A stretch of 39,309 nt of DNA from Methanomicrobiales archaeon (GTDB lineage: Archaea > Halobacteriota > Methanomicrobia > Methanomicrobiales > Methanospirillaceae), in the NCBI GenBank assembly GCA_025350045.1, contig JANXYM010000079.1, positions 1 through 39,309 of the forward strand. The letters are read 5' to 3'. Below, in pieces: positions 1 to 6,296 of this stretch (the first letter of the stretch is position 1; each line of letters opens with the position of its first letter). A program made the position numbers and the translations under genes. The notes under the pieces were generated by a model. The model saw nothing but the letters and a program-made list of their open reading frames with translations, had not been told where the DNA came from and searched no databases.

Positions 1-153
1 GTGCAGGAATCCCATCTGCGGTGCGAGCTGAACCTGTGAGTTCGGGTCACCTTGTGAACCGATGTTGGATTCAGTATCTTCCGCAGAACCGGCTACAGTG
101 GCAAGAGCTCCTGTCAATGCAGTAATTCCAATGCCAAATACAATATTTTCCAT
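1..153 (-). CDS. mtrE: MtrE, methyl-H4MPT:CoM methyltransferase subunit E (partial)
   Basis: The first 51 codons of mtrE are present and the rest lies beyond the left edge. MtrE is a membrane subunit of the sodium-pumping complex that moves a methyl group from tetrahydromethanopterin to coenzyme M. The translation begins MENIVFGIGI, continues as a glycine- and alanine-rich first membrane helix, then reads SAEDTESNIGSQGDPNSQVQ followed by LAPQMG, matching the strongly conserved MtrE amino terminus. The ATG at 153 follows GGAGG with ordinary spacing. In other methanogens mtrE heads the mtrEDCBAFGH operon, so the remaining mtr genes probably continue leftwards. Family assignment rests on motif recognition, not on a search. 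Confidence 0.9.
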   Translation of the reverse strand, partial: MENIVFGIGITALTGALATVAGSAEDTESNIGSQGDPNSQVQLAPQMGFLH

Positions 154-290
154 TTAGCCTCCACCCCTCGTGCGAATGAACGAGAGTATTCAAAATGCAA
201 TGCCACCAACATCGAGTTAAACTCTTTGTGGTTAGTGTAAATTTGGTGAGATCTAAATTAAAAGGTTTCGAAATCAAATCGCCGAAATCC

Positions 291-317
291 GACTATAAAT
301 CGCCCGATTTATAAAAC
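291..317 (-). promoter_or_regulatory. Candidate promoter of the mtr operon
   Basis: Read on the minus strand, two TATA-like sites occur about 140-160 bp before mtrE: GTTTTATAAATC and ATTTATAGTC. Either could drive the operon with a leader of roughly 120-130 nt. No transcription start is proven. Confidence 0.4.
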
Positions 318-443
318 TGGGGCCAATATCGGATTATTTACACATGTGGATTTGTGTTAAGGAAAATTTAGTTGTGTTGAGGTCAACCGGGGTTGCGTCA
401 GGGAGTAATGTCAGCAGGGGATCTCTCCCCTGCCGTTTTGTTC

Positions 444-572
444 TTATTTCTGTACTATGTCTTCCATGTGGTCGAGGACCCGGTCCCAGATCACGAGGAG
501 CCCCGGGATAATCACGTAGGCGAGCAGTCCCGCCCCGAGGAAGGCTCCCGTGAGGATGAGTTCGTTATCCAT
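444..572 (-). CDS. Small single-span membrane protein (42 aa)
   Basis: This 42-codon gene starts MDNELILTGAFLGAG and contains one hydrophobic helix (about residues 5-30), followed by a short charged tail ending DHMEDIVQK. It starts 10 nt after the stop of the 167-aa gene upstream and has a good ribosome site (GAGGTGAG) in front of its ATG, so translation is credible despite its size. I do not recognise the family. It is the last gene of a four-gene minus-strand cassette upstream of mtrE. A small hydrophobic protein could be a holin-like or virion membrane protein if the cassette is viral, but the sequence does not show that. Confidence 0.6.
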   Translation of the reverse strand: MDNELILTGAFLGAGLLAYVIIPGLLVIWDRVLDHMEDIVQK

Positions 573-582
573 CCCCCTCACC

Positions 583-1086
583 TCAGGCCAGTGCGGTTAC
601 CCCGTCAGCCCAGGTCTCGATCCGGGTGCGGATCGAGTCATCCTCGTACGAGGAGATCGCTACCTGCTGGCGGGAGACGGTCACGAAGTACAACTCGCCG
701 TTGGGATCGTGGCACTTCAGGGTCACCGAGAAGGTGTCCTTTTCTTCGTCGTGAACTGCACTGCCGCCGTGCGCCGTGTTGTTTGCGGTGTTGGCGAGCA
801 TTGCGGTGATCCCGGCGGTGAAACCGGCCATCGTGTTGTAGCTCTCCGAGCCGCTGCCGGTGCGGTTTGCATCGCTGTCCTGGTACACGAACTTTGCCGT
901 GTAGGCTTCCCGGCTCTTCTCTACAGGCTGGTGGTTGACGCCCGCGGTCATATACGATACACACCCGAACGGGTTGGTGGTGATGACCGACTGGACGATC
1001 GTGTTGAACGCTGCCACATCGGTGATCGGGTCCGCAAGTTTGCGAACTGCGCTTTTTATGTTGGTTTTCTGTGCGAAATCTGCCAT
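583..1086 (-). CDS. Unrecognised protein (167 aa) in the pre-mtr cassette
   Basis: The chosen ATG at 1086 gives MADFAQKTNIKSAVRK; the frame extends upstream through a lysine-rich stretch that looks untranslated. The protein is soluble-looking, without signal peptide or clear membrane segment. A helical start (residues 1-35) is followed by a Gly/Ser/Asn/Thr-rich middle (SYNTMAGFTAGITAMLANTA, near residues 75-95) and a beta-rich end with GELYFVTVSRQQ. I do not recognise it. Composition and the neighbouring small genes would suit a virion or surface structural protein, but that is speculation. It lies 10 nt upstream of the 42-aa membrane protein gene and 85 nt downstream of the nuclease-like gene. 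Confidence 0.6.
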   Translation of the reverse strand: MADFAQKTNIKSAVRKLADPITDVAAFNTIVQSVITTNPFGCVSYMTAGVNHQPVEKSREAYTAKFVYQDSDANRTGSGSESYNTMAGFTAGITAMLANTANNTAHGGSAVHDEEKDTFSVTLKCHDPNGELYFVTVSRQQVAISSYEDDSIRTRIETWADGVTALA

Positions 1087-1171
1087 GTTTTTTCCCTTCT
1101 TTTTTTTTCTGTTTTGTCGCGGGGCGCCCTTTGACATAACAACATGGATTTTTCGGGAGTATACTCCCATT

Positions 1172-1636
1172 TCAGGGGGTGCGAACCGGGCCGATTGCAG
1201 CCCCGGCCGGTGATTCCGGGCTTGCTGTCCTGCGGATCGGATGATCGGCGCTCCGTGGGATGAACGAGCCGTTCCAGGTGTAGCGGATCTGCGGGCTGAA
1301 GGGGGCCTCCATGCGGACGAGATTTCCCCGGACTATCTCGTACCAGACCCAGCCATGCGGCCGGGAGGTGATCCAGATCTCGCGGTTGCACGGTGTTCCG
1401 GTGCTGGTCTCCGTGAGTGCTGCGATTTGGGCAGGGTACGCTTCCATGACAGCATGCGCATTATTGATGGGCACCTTCGACCGGAACGCACAGATGATGG
1501 TCGGTCCTACCTGATCGTTGGCGATGATATCGACCGGGCTCCCTGCTCCGGTGATTTTGAATACGTATTTGTGGTGGGAGAGCGCGATGTGGACCGCTTC
1601 ATCCACGACCGGGTTTGCGTGGTGCAGGCCGGTCAT
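1172..1636 (-). CDS. Hjc/VRR-NUC-like degenerate nuclease-fold protein
   Basis: A 154-aa protein. The ATG at 1636 overlaps the stop of the preceding gene (ATGA) and follows a GGGGGA ribosome site; a GTG nine bases upstream is less likely. Residues about 20-70 read YVFKITGAGSPVDIIA, then TIICAFRSK, then NNAHAVMEAYPAQIAALTE. This resembles the archaeal Holliday-junction resolvase/VRR-NUC layout: a GSPVD metal-binding aspartate, a strand ending in a lysine, then a helix. The usual glutamate of the E-X-K pair is not present (the strand reads CAFRSK), so catalysis may be lost or shifted. Family similarity is inferred by eye and needs profile searching. The last 30 residues are proline- and arginine-rich. 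Confidence 0.5.
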   Translation of the reverse strand: MTGLHHANPVVDEAVHIALSHHKYVFKITGAGSPVDIIANDQVGPTIICAFRSKVPINNAHAVMEAYPAQIAALTETSTGTPCNREIWITSRPHGWVWYEIVRGNLVRMEAPFSPQIRYTWNGSFIPRSADHPIRRTASPESPAGAAIGPVRTP

Positions 1637-1863
1637 TCCCCCCACGCTCCGGTCATTTCAGCAGTTCCGGATACGCTTCCGTCGATAGCGATCTGTTCGG
1701 GGGTCCGGCCGGCACATCCTTTGTTACCGGGCACCACCTCGGGTTCGATCGTTGTAACGGGAGTACCGGTTCCCGCTGTGTTCTGCTTCTCATTGCAAAG
1801 GGTGTTCTCCTGTGATTCCTGGTTCCTTTCTGTCATTCCGTTCACTTCGGGAAATCCGTTCAT
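1633..1863 (-). CDS. Small hydrophilic protein (76 aa), unknown
   Basis: The frame codes for a polar, Thr/Glu/Gly-rich protein containing GTGTPVTTIEPEVVPG, with no membrane segment. Its stop overlaps the start of the nuclease-like gene by the ATGA arrangement, which supports translation and co-transcription. The first ATG is at 1863; an internal ATG at 1836 is an alternative, and neither has a strong ribosome site. A stop codon lies in frame shortly upstream of 1863, so the gene is not longer. I do not recognise a family. Confidence 0.45.
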   Translation of the reverse strand: MNGFPEVNGMTERNQESQENTLCNEKQNTAGTGTPVTTIEPEVVPGNKGCAGRTPEQIAIDGSVSGTAEMTGAWGE

Positions 1864-2055
1864 TTTTTCACGTCTGCTGGTTTTTGTTCAACATCGATTC
1901 CTTCGGGCGCTGGTGCTCGTCCATCCTGATCCTTAATAACGCCGGCCCGGTAGAGCCGGGGCTCGTGGTCCTGCAATTGGCTGCTATTCCTCAATCGGCA
2001 GGTAACCTGCAGGATTCATACACCTATGAATAACCCGGGACACCAAGACAGGCGT
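1864..2055. other. Spacer with hairpin, no clear gene
   Basis: The spacer holds a GC-rich hairpin (CCCGG-TAGAG-CCGGG, about 1947-1961) and, on the minus strand, an 18-codon frame beginning ATG GAC GAG CAC after a plausible AGGATCAGG ribosome site. The peptide is too short to support as a gene. It could serve as a leader peptide for the gene starting at 1863. Confidence 0.3.
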
Positions 2056-2301
2056 CTACTGACTATTTTTAAAGAAGGTGAAGAGCGAGAAGAGTGGGGC
2101 GTGGCCGCTCGTTAACCTGTAGCGTTTCCCCATGTCCAGTACATTGCCATCGGCTGCTGCTACAAGGATCTTCTTTGCACCGCGAACAACTGAAATGGAT
2201 TCGGGTACAAACCCGCAGAATACTGCTGTGACTTTTGCCTTAATTTTTCCAAAGGTCTTTTTTGCCAATGTTTTCAGTTGTCCGAAGTGTTTCAGGATCA
2301 T
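2056..2301 (-). CDS. Small basic protein (81 aa), unknown
   Basis: The protein begins MILKHFGQLKTLAKKTFGKI, giving a basic amphipathic start, then has a mildly hydrophobic stretch (VTAVFCGFVPESISVV), and ends SLFTFFKNSQ. No family is recognised. The main support for expression is a TATA-like AGTATATAAC centred about 34 bp upstream of the ATG, which would give a very short leader. There is no clear Shine-Dalgarno site, consistent with near-leaderless translation. It lies on the same strand as, and upstream of, the small-gene cassette at 444-1863 but is separated from it by 190 bp. Confidence 0.45.
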   Translation of the reverse strand: MILKHFGQLKTLAKKTFGKIKAKVTAVFCGFVPESISVVRGAKKILVAAADGNVLDMGKRYRLTSGHAPLFSLFTFFKNSQ

Positions 2302-2331
2302 TGTATTGATCGGAATATTGTAAAATTCAGG

Positions 2332-2338
2332 TTATATA
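2332..2338 (-). promoter_or_regulatory. TATA box of the 81-aa gene
   Basis: On the minus strand AGTATATAAC is centred about 34 bp before the ATG at 2301, implying a leader of about 10 nt. Confidence 0.45.
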
Positions 2339-2641
2339 CTATTGCATGGATGGGGGAAAGGTCATAGTTATTCTGGTGCGTATGCGGGAATCTGGGTGTG
2401 GATTAGGGTCGGATTGGCATAACCTGCGGGTTAGCTGATCGGGCGCGGCAGCGAGACCGCGAAATGAGGGTTTTGCGGGGTTGGATTCGGTTAGGTATGG
2501 GACAGGTGCGGCAAATTAAGATTTGATTGGGGATTCCGGATTTTCTCAATTTTCTCTGTAGTATGTACAATATTATAGTGCCGAATTGTCGCGATATTTT
2601 GCACTATACTAATAGGCTTATGTTTTCACGCCACCATATGG

Positions 2642-2750
2642 AAATTTATTAATATTGTAATACATATGGTATACACAGTGAGTAAGTCCTTCCCGAAAAG
2701 AATGATGCCACCTTGAGGTGGATGGGACGAAGTAGGGACGGGTTCACATT
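2642..2750 (+). ncRNA. Candidate structured small RNA
   Basis: A TATA-like TTTATTAATATT (2645-2656) is followed about 25 bp later by a GC-richer block in an AT-rich spacer. The block contains a perfect hairpin CCACC-TTGA-GGTGG (2708-2721). Outer segments can also pair: GTGA (2678-2681) with TCAC (2744-2747), and CCCG (2692-2695) with CGGG (2739-2742). AT-rich sequence resumes directly after it. It has no open frame of useful length. Similarity to a known RNA family was not recognised, so this is a structural candidate only. Confidence 0.3.
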
Positions 2751-2796
2751 ATAAACAATTCAAAATATCCTATTTCCCTTGGTAATTTACAAAAAC

Positions 2797-2866
2797 TTTA
2801 TAAGATTTTGAATGAATCTATATGTGTTATACACGCTATCGTCCTGACACTTCTTGGGACGATAGT
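2797..2866 (+). promoter_or_regulatory. Promoter and leader hairpin of the NYN gene
   Basis: TTTATAA at 2797-2803 is a good archaeal TATA box and predicts a start near 2826, hence a leader of about 70 nt before the ATG at 2897. The leader contains a perfect 9-bp stem, CTATCGTCC (2836-2844) pairing with GGACGATAG (2857-2865), around a 12-nt loop. The stem could be an RNA regulatory or protein-binding site, or an autoregulatory target of the NYN protein (speculative). Confidence 0.5.
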
Positions 2867-2896
2867 TACTTCTTCTTAAGTCGTTTATTTAAATTA

Positions 2897-3437
2897 ATGA
2901 CCGACCGTGTAGCTGTTTTCATCGATAACGGGTATTTATCAAAGGTCCTTAATGATGGTACGAAATGATGGTACGAAAATCGATTTTGTAAAATTCTGTG
3001 ACACTGTTTGTGGTGATAAAGAACGCCTCAGGACATATTTTTACGATTGCAAACCGTACAAAAGTGAACCCCCGACTGTTGAAGAAAAACTCAAATCAAG
3101 CCAGTATGACAAATTTGCCAATAAAATTGAAGCACTTCCCCGATTCCAGATGCGGTTTGGCAAATTGCGCAAAAACAAAGACGGTACTTATGAACAGAAA
3201 CGTGTGGATATCCTGCTTGCGGTAGAGTTAGTCCGGTTGAGCTGGTCGGACCAGATACAATATGCTGTCATTGTGACCGGGGACAGTGATTTCGTTCCAG
3301 CGATAGAAGCTGCGAAAGATGCTGGTGTTATCACAAAATTATATTATTCCCGCCGATCGGTTCATGATGAACTCCTTTCTGCCGTCGATGAACGGTGCGA
3401 AATGGATCAGGCGTTCTTCGATTCAGTCAAGCGCTGA
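2897..3437 (+). pseudogene. NYN-domain (LabA/DUF88) protein, frame broken by 13-bp duplication
   Basis: The ATG at 2897 opens MTDRVAVFIDNGYLSKVLND, the classical NYN-domain start in which the aspartate of FIDNGY binds metal. The frame stops at TGA 2966-2968. The 13 bases AATGATGGTACGA occur twice in direct tandem (2951-2963 and 2964-2976). Removing one copy joins the start exactly to the downstream frame, which contains VDILLAVELVRLSW and VTGDSDFVPAIEAAKDAGV with the other acidic residues, giving a normal 175-aa protein. NYN proteins are PIN-like, usually RNA-acting nucleases. As written, only a restart at 2952 could give a 161-aa product, without the first catalytic aspartate. It could be a fresh mutation, a reversible switch or an assembly error. 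Confidence 0.85.
2951..2976 (+). repeat. 13-bp perfect tandem duplication inside the NYN gene
   Basis: Two adjacent identical copies of AATGATGGTACGA. Thirteen is not a multiple of three, so the second copy shifts the frame. Loss of one copy by slippage would restore the gene. Confidence 0.95.
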
Positions 3438-3586
3438 ATTGTGGAATTATCGAATAAAAGAAGTTGAAATAATCTATTTTTAGGGACCTGAATACACCCA
3501 CTTTATCCTCCCGCCCGCTCCTTCAACCGACAGCACAACGCCGAACTGCGCGTAACAAAGGCGACGAAGAAAAAACTGAAAATCTG

Positions 3587-3829
3587 TCACTTTGTTAAAG
3601 GACAGCAGCATTTATAATCGGGGTTTTCTTTTATCCATTCCCAAGGTCTGAAATTAGAACACATTGTTGGTCTGGTCTCGTAAATTCTGCAATAATATTC
3701 TGCTTTGTGAGCCCGCTTTCTTAAAAAAGGACATTGTGTGTGGTATTCGTCGCCTGTTTTTGGATTGACCATGTCAAAACCCGTTCCGGGCAATACAATT
3801 ATTCCAAACCCCAAGCGGTGACCCCCCAC
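3587..3829 (-). pseudogene. YkgJ-family (CxxCxxCC) protein fragment, 5' truncated
   Basis: The reading frame contains HTQCPFLRKRAHK, then CRIYETRPTMCSNFRPWEW and a terminal CCC, matching the second half of the YkgJ family (PF03692, putative metal or Fe-S binding), where CPFL and C-IYE-RP-xx-C are diagnostic. The amino-terminal CxxCxxCC part is absent. Upstream in frame there is a stop at 3839-3841, and the sequence enters the G/C-run tandem repeat. The only start at the 5' edge is a GTG inside that repeat, so the fragment appears to have lost its beginning to the repeat. It is probably non-functional; an internal ATG at 3772 is possible. Confidence 0.7.
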
Positions 3830-4262
3830 CCCCCTGTCTTAACACAAGACAGGCCCCCACCCCCCTCCGGTTACACGCACCCAACCCCCGCTTCCTTTGG
3901 AGTCACGACGGCGATCCCATTCCAACACCCAAATCCCGGAGGGGGGGTGGTACCCTCTCCAAAACATGAGAGGGGGTACCCCACCCCCTCTCCAAAAAAC
4001 GTGGGGGGGTCCCCCTACCCCCCCTGTCGTACGAAAGACCGGCGCCCACCCCCCGCCCATTGCACGCACGCTGGCACGGCTTCGCATGGAGTCACGATGG
4101 AGCGGGTGTCTCATGGACGGTCGGCTGGCAGGGGGGGTGGGAGCCCCTCATGTGCCCGGAGGGGTACCCACCCCCTCCCCCGCTCAAAAAATGGAGTGGG
4201 GGACCCCCTACCCCCCACTCTTGGGAAAGACAGGGTACCACCCCACGGTCTTGGAAAGCGGT
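3830..4262. repeat. Diverged ~190-bp tandem repeat rich in G/C runs
   Basis: Two full units and one partial unit follow each other: CCCCTGTC occurs at 3831 and 4021, and a related CCCCCCACTC occurs near 4211. Corresponding segments share CACGCAC, then GCTTC and TGGAGTCACGA, and each full unit ends with a block of C/G runs followed by CCCCCTACCCCCC. Within units are hairpins such as TGTCTT-AACAC-AAGACA and the inverted pair around GGTACC near 3949-3980. Open frames crossing this region on both strands are proline- or glycine-rich artefacts. Runs of four or more G on either strand could form quadruplexes. No transposase is present. Confidence 0.75.
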
Positions 4263-4322
4263 CAGGTTATGACAGGAAGTTCAGGCAGATAAACGGGAAG
4301 CTGCCGGAATCAATTTCCCAAT

Positions 4323-4330
4323 CTATAAAA
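4323..4330 (+). promoter_or_regulatory. TATA box of acyP
   Basis: CTATAAAA is centred about 27 bp upstream of the acylphosphatase ATG, predicting an essentially leaderless transcript. Confidence 0.6.
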
Positions 4331-4353
4331 CACTCAGCGTCAGGAAATATACT

Positions 4354-4629
4354 ATGGAGCGGATCACCGCCGTGGCAAAGGGACGGGTCCAGGGAGTAGG
4401 GTACCGGCACTTCATCGAGGGCTGTGCGCAGGCGACCGGGGTGCATGGCTACGTCAGGAACCTGCCTGACGGTACCGTGGAGATGGTGGCCGAGAGCTCT
4501 CCCGCCTCCCTTGCTGATTTTGTCCGCCTGGCCCATGCCCGGGGTAACCCGGTGATCCAGGTCGAGGATATCAGCGTCACCAACAGTCCCGCCACGGAGG
4601 AATTCCACTACTTCCGGGCCGAATGGTGA
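4354..4629 (+). CDS. acyP: Acylphosphatase
   Basis: A 91-aa protein with the complete acylphosphatase signature: GRVQGVGYRHF at residues 10-20, including the arginine that binds phosphate, and GYVRNLPDGTVEMVAE at residues 32-47, with the catalytic asparagine. It hydrolyses acyl phosphates in the cytoplasm. The length is normal. The ATG at 4354 lies 27 bp from a TATA box. An AGGA stands 9-12 nt upstream, but translation is probably leaderless. It is followed at once by an oligo-T terminator, so it is a single-gene transcript between the repeat and the minus-strand membrane-protein genes. Confidence 0.93.
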   Translation: MERITAVAKGRVQGVGYRHFIEGCAQATGVHGYVRNLPDGTVEMVAESSPASLADFVRLAHARGNPVIQVEDISVTNSPATEEFHYFRAEW

Positions 4630-4631
4630 CC

Positions 4632-4671
4632 TTTTTTTTGTAAGGGTTATGTGCCTGCCGGAAAACCGGCA
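4632..4671. terminator. Oligo-T terminator and hairpin
   Basis: T8 at 4632-4639 lies just after the acyP stop. A perfect hairpin TGCCGG-AAAA-CCGGCA follows at 4656-4671, between the convergent acyP and YdjM-like genes. Confidence 0.65.
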
Positions 4672-4678
4672 TATCCCC

Positions 4679-5040
4679 TCATGCCGGCAGCCCGGCCGGG
4701 GTAAGGGAATCCGCGAGCAGATGAGCCGCGTAGCCAAGGAAGAAGCAGGAAGCACTGAACACGAGCGGGAAACGGGCACCACCGGGAGTGAAGAAGACCG
4801 GGATGGCTGTCAGCAGGAAGATCACGGTGACGGTTTTCAGGGCCCGCCCGCTGTGGAAAACGCCCCGGTGCTTTGCGCTGGTCGGGGGTTCGAGGATGTC
4901 CGGCAGAAGGGAGCCGGCTGCGGCTGCAATAATCCCGCAGACAAATAATTCACCTGCTGCGTGGTGAAGGATACCTGCCCCGTGTACCCGTATCCCAGGA
5001 ATAGTGCTATGCCGATAATCAGGTGTGTCCGCCGGTTCAT
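4679..5040 (-). pseudogene. YdjM/DUF457-like membrane hydrolase, frameshifted
   Basis: The start MNRRTHLIIGIALFLGYGYTG (first helix with the conserved early histidine) is in one frame. The continuation HHAAGELFVCGIIAAAAG, then SLLPDILEPP and KHRGVFHS, is in another, and together they have the order typical of YdjM-type membrane-bound metal-dependent hydrolases. Inserting one G in the GGGG run at 4978-4981 joins them into a 120-aa protein. The end (YAAHLLADSLTPAGLPA) matches the family ending but is short. As written, the first frame runs into unrelated sequence. A homopolymer error in the assembly or a true one-base loss fit equally well. A TATA box lies 31 bp before the ATG. Confidence 0.7.
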
Positions 5041-5065
5041 GGTCTGTGTGCACGTTACCCGGGCC

Positions 5066-5077
5066 GGTATTAATACC
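5066..5077 (-). promoter_or_regulatory. TATA box of the YdjM-like gene
   Basis: The palindromic GGTATTAATACC is centred about 31 bp upstream of the ATG at 5040. The same core, GTATTAATACCCGG on the plus strand, precedes the next gene. Confidence 0.55.
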
Positions 5078-5157
5078 CGGGATTGCGGCGGGTGAAAGTA
5101 TATTCCGGGAATTCCCGGTCAAAAAGAGAGGGGATATTCGTTCCTTGTATCTTTCCG

Positions 5158-5499
5158 CTATGCACCCAGAACGACACGGTTCATGACAAGAACTGCCCCG
5201 ATCCAGATCCCGTATGCCCCACCGATGCTGGGAAGAAGGCTGAACCGGTTCATAAGGAACCAGAAGGCCAGCAGGAACAGGAGGGAAGGGATCGCGAACC
5301 AGAAGGCCGAAAGGACCAGCTGCCGGGTCGCCTCCTTACCTACCTCGGAATAGGTGAACAGGAATGCAAGGGTGGTGATGATCGGCGCTGCTGCCAGTAT
5401 ACCGCCGTATCGTGGATCCACCTGTTCGGCAAGGTATGTCACCCCGACGATGACGCTCCCGCCGACTATGAACTTCAGGAAGGTGTAGAGATAATCCAT
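5158..5499 (-). CDS. Small four-helix membrane protein (DUF3147/GlpM-like)
   Basis: The 113-aa protein is almost entirely hydrophobic with about four membrane spans: residues 3-22, 33-50, 62-84 and 92-110. The motif GGILAAAPIITTLAFLFTY between spans one and two resembles DUF3147/GlpM-type inner-membrane proteins, whose function is unknown. The ATG at 5499 stands 27 bp from the centre of a TATTAATA box, so the transcript is probably leaderless. It lies downstream of the 196-aa membrane gene but has its own promoter. Family assignment is by resemblance only. Confidence 0.7.
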   Translation of the reverse strand: MDYLYTFLKFIVGGSVIVGVTYLAEQVDPRYGGILAAAPIITTLAFLFTYSEVGKEATRQLVLSAFWFAIPSLLFLLAFWFLMNRFSLLPSIGGAYGIWIGAVLVMNRVVLGA

Positions 5500-5522
5500 T
5501 ATGGGATCATTTCCGTATTGAG

Positions 5523-5530
5523 TATTAATA
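5523..5530 (-). promoter_or_regulatory. TATA box of the four-helix membrane protein gene
   Basis: TATTAATA within GGGTATTAATACT (minus strand) is centred 27 bp upstream of the ATG at 5499 and matches the promoter core of the neighbouring YdjM-like gene. Confidence 0.6.
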
Positions 5531-5688
5531 CCCGGTCATCCGGCATCCGGATTCGGGTGTCAGAAAATTATGATTGCCGGCAGAAAACGGCAGGTTTCTT
5601 AAAAAAAAGCACCAAAAGGGAACAGGCTCTTTTTCTCTCGCGGCAGGGATCTGTATCATCACAAGGAGTGCCTGGATGTATATCGGTT

Positions 5689-5703
5689 AAAAAAGAGACA
5701 AAA
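5689..5703 (-). terminator. Oligo-T terminator of the 196-aa membrane protein gene
   Basis: Two T6 runs on the minus strand (AGTTTTTTGTC and TCTTTTTTAAC) directly follow the stop of the gene ending at 5706. Confidence 0.6.
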
Positions 5704-5705
5704 AA

Positions 5706-6296
5706 CTAACCAGGAAATGTCGTGAACGGTGACAGGTCTCCCATGAGCACAAAGAGGAATCCTGCGAGGATCATCGGTGAACTTAAGAAAATGATGGTAA
5801 CGCCTGCTGTAACAAGGGCAAACGTCTTGGTTACATTATTTTTCAGGTGATAGGCGCCAAGGCCGATCAGTCCGAAGCCAATACCTCCGATTATGGCGGG
5901 AATGATGATCGCCGGATCGAAGAACAGGTTGAGATGACGGATGAGCGAGTTGAACAGGGGAAACATGAATGCGTACAGGACCAGCGGGACAAAAAACCCG
6001 GCCGTGATGGTAGTGTACTGGAATCCTTCGAGCACGATAAATACCGGCACAAGGATCGCAAAGAGAATAGCAATTCCCTGCATAAACCGGAAAAGCGGCG
6101 GGACCTCGTACACTTCGAGGAGCAGGAACATAAACCATGCGATCAGAAGCGACTGGAGGAAGACCACCGTGACCATGACCAGATCCAGTTTTCCAAATGA
6201 AATACCGGTAGACTGCGATGAGCGGGTCTTTACCGCGTTGATTTCAATCATACTAAAAACCTCGTGAGATGATGTATACTTCAGGAAATTCATCAA
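5706..6296 (-). CDS. Multi-span membrane protein, unknown
   Basis: The 196-aa protein has a polar start of about 35 residues and then roughly five hydrophobic spans: about 38-62, 70-92, 97-115, 126-150 and 160-186. The charged pair IRHLNLFFDP lies between spans three and four. No family was recognised. The ATG at 6296 is preceded by AAAGGA and a TATA box centred about 37 bp upstream; an internal ATG at 6251, behind GAGGTTT, is also possible and would give 181 aa. It is divergent from the Eha operon, so their control regions share 6297-6597. Confidence 0.65.
   Translation of the reverse strand: MMNFLKYTSSHEVFSMIEINAVKTRSSQSTGISFGKLDLVMVTVVFLQSLLIAWFMFLLLEVYEVPPLFRFMQGIAILFAILVPVFIVLEGFQYTTITAGFFVPLVLYAFMFPLFNSLIRHLNLFFDPAIIIPAIIGGIGFGLIGLGAYHLKNNVTKTFALVTAGVTIIFLSSPMILAGFLFVLMGDLSPFTTFPG

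Larger units (their letters stand above)
2302..2896. other. AT-rich gene-free spacer
   Basis: About 600 bp without a supportable protein gene. The left part (2340-2530) is G-rich on the plus strand with many stops. The right part becomes very AT-rich and contains two promoter-plus-hairpin units, annotated separately. No tRNA or rRNA was seen. Confidence 0.6.

Noticed and set aside
71-277. 68-aa minus-strand frame at the left edge
   Set aside because: It overlaps the true mtrE start in another frame, and its translation is Cys/His/Trp-rich nonsense.
393-1134. Plus-strand frames of 138 and 194 aa
   Set aside because: They are antisense shadows of the 167-aa and 42-aa minus-strand genes, which have ribosome sites and tight spacing.
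1864-2040. tRNA-like stretch with paired CCCGG/CCGGG
   Set aside because: No cloverleaf with acceptor, anticodon and T arms can be drawn; only a simple hairpin is present.
2952-3437. 161-aa NYN protein as an intact gene
   Set aside because: It lacks the conserved amino-terminal FIDNGY strand, which is present in the other frame just upstream and is rejoined exactly by removing one 13-bp copy.
3830-4262. CRISPR array
   Set aside because: Units are about 190 bp, diverged throughout and without constant short repeats separating unique spacers; no cas genes are nearby.
3734-4399. Long proline/glycine-rich frames across the repeat
   Set aside because: They arise from C/G runs in tandem repeats, lack starts with ribosome sites and run into acyP in the wrong frame.
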